Below are positions 60,736 through 64,000 of a stretch of 64,000 bases of DNA, in pieces (positions within the stretch are counted from its first letter, which is position 1; every line of letters starts with the position of its first letter). A program made the position numbers and the translations under genes. The notes beneath the pieces were generated by a model that made no database searches, was not told where the DNA came from, and saw only the letters and a program-made list of their open reading frames with translations. Origin of the DNA: an uncultured Candidatus Binatia bacterium (GTDB taxonomy: Bacteria; Desulfobacterota; Binatia; Bin18); NCBI GenBank assembly GCA_958296235.1, contig OY282457.1, positions 1,116,501 through 1,180,500 on the forward strand. The letters are read 5' to 3'.

Positions 60736-61754
60736 TCGCGTGTCTCGGACTGTATTGACGCTTGGGTCGCTGCGGACCACCGTTTGGTTGACGCAAAGGG
60801 ATGATAGAGCGTGTAGAAATCGGCCCGTTTGAGGCGTCTCCAGGCCCACACCTGCGCCAGGCCACGGATACACAGGGCAAAGAGAGCCAGCCCGTACTCA
60901 CGTGTCCGAATTCTGCGCAGGAATTCGCCCCAGGGATACTCAGCGACCGGGCCATTTCCGAGCAAGTGCGCATGCTGACGGCGGAGCTGTATTTTGCCGC
61001 CCTCGGCACGCACCCGCTCAGCAAAATAATCCCGCCAGGTCCGGGGAAGGACAAAGAACATCCGGGCCGGCATTACTTTATGGACGTACTGTTTTCCGAC
61101 AGCAACTGTCAGCCAGGCATCTTCCAATAGCAGGTCTTCCGGCATGGGCTGGCTCAGGGCATCCTTGCGCATCAGGAAGAGGCGTCCGCCGGCATTGCCA
61201 AAGTTGAATCGATAGGGCAGCGCGCCCATACGACTCCAGACACTGGCCTTGGCCTCCAGAATCGGGACTTCACAGGCCGCAACAAGTCGCAACTGCGGTT
61301 CTGTCTTCAAGTGTGCGTACAAGTGTGCAATGGCATGCGGGTCAATGCGGACATCGGCATCACAGCAGAGGAGCAGGTCTGCGCACGCCCACTGCCACAA
61401 GGTATTCAGGGCTTTGGGTTTTCCTCGCCAGGCTGCCAGCAGGACAACACATTGTAGCCTCCCCGCGGCCTCCGGTTCCGCAGCAAGGCGAGTCTGTTCG
61501 TGAGACTGGGCCTCAGACGAGGAGAGAACAATCTCCTGTAGCGCCACAGCGTTCTGAGCGCAGAAATCCCGTACGGCGAGCAGCGGGGGACAGGCTTGGT
61601 CAGCGCCAAACCCGTTAATGCAGATAAGAATTTCCCGGATACAGCCGGACGGCAGTTGTGGAGAGAGACAGGCCGTCACCAGACTATCCAGCATCCCGCG
61701 CAGGTCAGGCTCGTCGGCCCGACACGGAATGGTAATGGAAACGGAAAGAGGCAT
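60732..61754 (-). CDS. GT2-type glycosyltransferase
   Basis: About 340 residues from ATG 61754, 13 bases after the GT4 stop. MPLSVSITIPCRADEPDL is a GT-A fold start, DLLLCCDADVRIDP gives the DxD metal motif and LLLEDAWLTVAVGKQ is the acceptor-side ED element. A short C-terminal hydrophobic stretch (EYGLALFALCIRGLAQVWAW) may anchor it to the membrane. It would add a sugar to a lipid-linked intermediate. Next, a decayed gene and the ligase gene follow on the same strand. Confidence 0.88.
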   Translation of the reverse strand: MPLSVSITIPCRADEPDLRGMLDSLVTACLSPQLPSGCIREILICINGFGADQACPPLLAVRDFCAQNAVALQEIVLSSSEAQSHEQTRLAAEPEAAGRLQCVVLLAAWRGKPKALNTLWQWACADLLLCCDADVRIDPHAIAHLYAHLKTEPQLRLVAACEVPILEAKASVWSRMGALPYRFNFGNAGGRLFLMRKDALSQPMPEDLLLEDAWLTVAVGKQYVHKVMPARMFFVLPRTWRDYFAERVRAEGGKIQLRRQHAHLLGNGPVAEYPWGEFLRRIRTREYGLALFALCIRGLAQVWAWRRLKRADFYTLYHPFASTKRWSAATQASIQSETRE

Positions 61755-61767
61755 AATCCAGCAGGCG

Positions 61768-63102
61768 CTAGACAAGACGCCGATAGTGTTGGACAAGCAG
61801 CCTGGCGTCTTCGGTAATCGAGCGGACGACAGGAAATGTGAGTGTGAGCTGCTTCACCAGATCCGGTTCCGTCATAAAACGAGCGATCTGTCGGCGCAGG
61901 TCATCGATATTGCGCGGTTGAAACAGGAGTCCATTTACTCCATCCGTTACCCACTCGCGCATACCACCAAAGTCGGCAGTAATAACCGGCTTATGCGCCA
62001 GAAATGCCTCCCGAATCACGAGCGGAGCATTTTCATACCAGATTGAAGGCACGATGACTACATCCACCTCCGCCAGAATGCGACTGAGTTCACGCTGTTC
62101 GTAGCGTCCCATGCAGCGAATATGGGGCGAGTTGGCAAGCTGGGAGCGAAAGCGTTTTTCGTCAGGATACGGCACATAGGACGCCTCTCCTCCGTAAATA
62201 CGCAGCTCTGCGTGAGGGAGCGTCTGAAAGGCTTCGACCAGCAGATGGACGCCTTTCACCGGGTCAACGACTCCAATATAGCCAAAGATGAGGGGCCTGC
62301 TCCCTGCGGTCTTCGCCACAGGCTGAATATATTCGGTCTGCAAGCCACATTCGTGAAAAAGAATATTCTCTTCCGGTATGCCAAAAGCCACAAACTGTTC
62401 GCGCAGGAAACGCGACGGAGCCAAAAAGAGCGAGACGGACTCACACAGCTCACGAATATGGGCCATACGAGTCTGAATCTGCTGCCGGGCCGCGAACGAG
62501 GCCGGCCGGGAGACGGCGTGTTTGCCGTACCAACGCCGCAACCGCTCTCTGAGCCAGGGCCGCTGACCGAGAAGCGGTTTCAGCCAGCGGTGGATGGCCG
62601 ACATTTTCGTATCGAGCAGATGACTGAAACACTGGGCACAGCCGGCGTCGCTCTGTCCGGGGCACACCGATAAATCGGGTTTCAGAAACCGGCCACGCTG
62701 ACATATCAGCCAGTAGTCGTGCAAGGTCATCACCACTGGAATCTGACGCCGGACCGCCTCCCGAACGCACGTTGTTGACAGATAGACCAGATGCTGGAAG
62801 TGAACGACATCCGGCCTGAAACGATCCAGGAACTCGCCAAAACAGGCCGCAATGGTTGCATTTTGATAGCTATCCGCAAATGTTGTACTCTCCCGCCGGG
62901 TATTATTGACGCGCGTGACCTCAACATTCTCAACCGTCACTGTTTCCAACTCGTACTCAGGCTGCCGTAGATTCTCGCGGCGCGAAAAAACCGAGACCGC
63001 ATGACCCTGACGAACAAGTTCTTTTGCCAGAGTATCAGCGTACATCTCCGTCCCCCCCAGATACGCCGGGGGCAAGCCGTTGACAACCTGACTGATCCTC
63101 AT
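61768..63102 (-). CDS. GT4-family glycosyltransferase
   Basis: 444 residues. The N-terminal Rossmann half has VVNGLPPAYLGGTEMYADTLAKEL and DVVHFQHLVYLST; the C-terminal half has FGYIGVVDPVKGVHLLVEAF, IVPSIWYENAPLVIREAFLAHKPVI and the E-x7-E motif inside it that holds the nucleotide-sugar ribose, all typical of GT-B GT4 enzymes. A cysteine-bearing insert near residues 150-165 (CPGQSDAGCAQCF) is like those in related GT4 proteins. It is the first gene of the glycan run; GGAG lies three bases before the ATG. Confidence 0.92.
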   Translation of the reverse strand: MRISQVVNGLPPAYLGGTEMYADTLAKELVRQGHAVSVFSRRENLRQPEYELETVTVENVEVTRVNNTRRESTTFADSYQNATIAACFGEFLDRFRPDVVHFQHLVYLSTTCVREAVRRQIPVVMTLHDYWLICQRGRFLKPDLSVCPGQSDAGCAQCFSHLLDTKMSAIHRWLKPLLGQRPWLRERLRRWYGKHAVSRPASFAARQQIQTRMAHIRELCESVSLFLAPSRFLREQFVAFGIPEENILFHECGLQTEYIQPVAKTAGSRPLIFGYIGVVDPVKGVHLLVEAFQTLPHAELRIYGGEASYVPYPDEKRFRSQLANSPHIRCMGRYEQRELSRILAEVDVVIVPSIWYENAPLVIREAFLAHKPVITADFGGMREWVTDGVNGLLFQPRNIDDLRRQIARFMTEPDLVKQLTLTFPVVRSITEDARLLVQHYRRLV

Positions 63103-63174
63103 TTTCTCCAGCCTCTCTCACCCGTCCTCTCCCGTTCGTACAGCAGGGCCTCCGTCATACCGGGCCTTTTCCTG

Positions 63175-63230
63175 TAGGAGCGCGGGCTTCCAGCCCGCAA
63201 ATAGTCACGGACAAAATGCCCGCGCTCCTA
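63175..63230. repeat. Dispersed cruciform repeat, copy 3
   Basis: TAGGAGCGCGGGC (63175-63187) and GCCCGCGCTCCTA (63218-63230) form a perfect 13-bp inverted repeat. A competing inner hairpin GCGGGC-TTCCA-GCCCGC occupies 63182-63198. Same family as copies at 26.0 and 36.6 kb. The gap 63103-63313 between the divergent GT4 and small membrane gene holds this repeat and nothing else recognised. Confidence 0.8.
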
Positions 63231-63313
63231 TAGTCATTACCATTGAGAAAACGTGCCGAATCAGTTACTACCATACACGCCGAGCGGGCAAGCCCAATAC
63301 AGAGAGGTAGCAT

Positions 63314-63580
63314 ATGCAAAAGGCCGGTTATAGTGTCCTTTCCCTCCTTTTTCTCAGTCTGGTGGCCCCACCTGCGGCGTTTGCCTATCTTGATCCGGGC
63401 AGCGGCAGCATGCTGCTTCAGCTCGTGCTCGGCGGCCTGGCCGGTCTCGCGGTTATCGCCAAACTCTACTGGCATCGACTGCTCGCCCTCTTTGGTGTGA
63501 ATTCCCAACAGGCGGAAAGCGATGCGGAAACGGAGTCGGCCTCCATCACGACCTCAGAACCCTCTGACCGCTCACAGTAG
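63314..63580 (+). CDS. Small exported membrane protein of the YLDPGSGS type
   Basis: 88 residues: a signal-like N-terminus (SVLSLLFLSLVAPPAAFA), then the conserved YLDPGSGSMLLQLVLGGLAG, a second hydrophobic helix and a short basic stretch (KLYWHRL), and a serine/glutamate-rich tail. Small proteins with Y-x-D-P-G-x-G-S are common next to glycan or methyltransferase genes; their role is unknown. GAGAGG is present before the ATG. The next gene starts 54 bases on, same strand. Confidence 0.8.
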   Translation: MQKAGYSVLSLLFLSLVAPPAAFAYLDPGSGSMLLQLVLGGLAGLAVIAKLYWHRLLALFGVNSQQAESDAETESASITTSEPSDRSQ

Positions 63581-63634
63581 CCTCAAAAAGAGCGGACAAG
63601 ACAATCCCGTCTCTCCTTTTCACTCATACCCAGC

Positions 63635-64000
63635 ATGACTGACTCCCACTTTGAGCCGGGCTCGTTCCGTGACCGTACCAGCCGGGTCTTTTACCGGGAC
63701 GGAGCGGTTCTACGCGGCCTCAATGCTCATGCCGCCCAAGAGTGGGAAGTCCTCAATACAAAGTCGTTCTTCCAGCAGTTCATGACCGCTGGGAAGCTGG
63801 TGCAAACCGAGCAGGTCGAGCCCCGCGACGAGCAATGGGACGAGCAATGGACCATTGTTCTCAAACACCGAGCCATCCCTTTTATTTCCTATCCTTACGA
63901 ATGGCCGTTCAGCATGTTGCAGGACGCCGCGCTGCTGACCCTTGAACTCCAGGCTGCCGCGCTGCGCGCCGACATGACGCTCAAAGACGCCACCCCATTC
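63635..64000 (+). CDS. NoeA/SAM-methyltransferase-like protein, N-terminal part
   Basis: The gene runs off the right edge; 122 residues are visible. RDRTSRVFYRDGAVLRGLN, AAQEWEVL, HRAIPFISYPYEWPFSMLQDAALLTLELQ and MTLKDATPF match the N-terminal part of proteins usually called nodulation protein NoeA or class I methyltransferase, which commonly follow the YLDPGSGS protein. A 12-base tandem duplication (GACGAGCAATGG twice) gives DEQWDEQW. ATG 63635 is preferred, though the ribosome site is poor. The catalytic half is beyond the window. Confidence 0.75.
   Translation, partial: MTDSHFEPGSFRDRTSRVFYRDGAVLRGLNAHAAQEWEVLNTKSFFQQFMTAGKLVQTEQVEPRDEQWDEQWTIVLKHRAIPFISYPYEWPFSMLQDAALLTLELQAAALRADMTLKDATPF

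Noticed and set aside
60661..60873. 70-codon protein containing MKVSVIILTWN
   Set aside because: The first part is antigenic shadow of the GT2 gene and the glycosyltransferase start is lost after about 12 residues; treated as a gene remnant.
1..64000. tRNA, rRNA, integrase or transposase genes marking an island border
   Set aside because: None could be recognised; boundaries of the defence-like region rest on gene content only.

Overview
The window looks like a chromosomal segment of an uncultured, moderately GC-rich Gram-negative bacterium. An outer membrane is implied by the TamA/TamB pair, an O-antigen-ligase-type protein, a lipoprotein-type protease and many signal peptides. The MEP isoprenoid pathway is present (ispG). 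The abundance of thiolase/DUF35, crotonase, luciferase-like, DUF1329, DUF3237 and SRPBCC proteins, plus an apparent selenoprotein, recalls deltaproteobacterial-type or Tectomicrobia/Binatota-like lineages. No rRNA or tRNA marker is present, so the lineage stays open.

Layout. 1-4 kb: acyl-CoA/lipid genes (thiolase end, DUF35 partner, enoyl-CoA hydratase, ICMT-like enzyme, LLM oxidoreductase). 4-9.3 kb: acetyltransferase, exported sugar-dehydrogenase-type protein, MFS exporter, exported DUF1329 protein, GST. 9.4-17 kb: SUMF1-type protein, SRPBCC, cupin, DASS carboxylate transporter, 2OG-Fe(II) oxygenase, and a giant membrane/aminopropyltransferase-like/TPR fusion. 17-21.6 kb: ispG with a tiny upstream gene, a divergent folD lacking the catalytic lysine, a PDZ protein, a peroxiredoxin whose catalytic position is an in-frame TGA (probable selenocysteine) followed by a bSECIS-like hairpin, and DUF3237. 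21.6-34.8 kb: a KamA-family radical SAM enzyme, clpB, an aminotransferase, and a yihY-tamA-tamB run. 34.9-37.4 kb: a very GC-rich Kef-type antiporter and an alpha/beta hydrolase.

37.5-48.3 kb holds the most striking locus: three tightly coupled minus-strand genes. The first encodes NERD nuclease + pseudokinase + kinase + P-loop NTPase in one chain of 1334 residues. The second encodes a 603-residue protein of unknown fold. The third encodes a 1672-residue protein with a PD-(D/E)xK-like motif and a C-terminal HerA/FtsK-like ATPase. The order recalls the restriction-side modules of DNA-modification-linked phage defence (DptF-G-H, and the kinase/unknown/ATPase part of MADS). No methyltransferase or phosphorothioation gene accompanies it here. 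An AbrB/PIN toxin-antitoxin pair lies directly upstream.

49.0-54.6 kb is framed by two direct copies of an approximately 120-bp block made of the antitoxin's promoter region and first codons. The first copy ends a truncated MscS-type channel. The second, carrying a 21-codon antitoxin stub, now forms the leader of a translationally coupled operon: ATP-grasp/degenerate M20 fusion, gamma-glutamyltransferase-like enzyme, N-formylglutamate amidohydrolase-like enzyme.

54.6-63.1 kb is a cell-envelope glycan run on the minus strand: GT4, GT2, a decayed coupled glycosyltransferase, O-antigen-ligase-like protein, heterodimeric ABC exporter with one degenerate site, and an exported zinc peptidase. A small YLDPGSGS-type membrane protein and the start of a NoeA/methyltransferase-like gene end the window. 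Three copies of a hairpin-rich intergenic repeat (26.0, 36.6 and 63.2 kb) are scattered through it. No CRISPR array, rRNA, tRNA or recognisable transposase was seen. No gene-free stretch clearly exceeds 300 bases; the longest, about 300 bases upstream of clpB, holds its putative promoter and a repeat copy.
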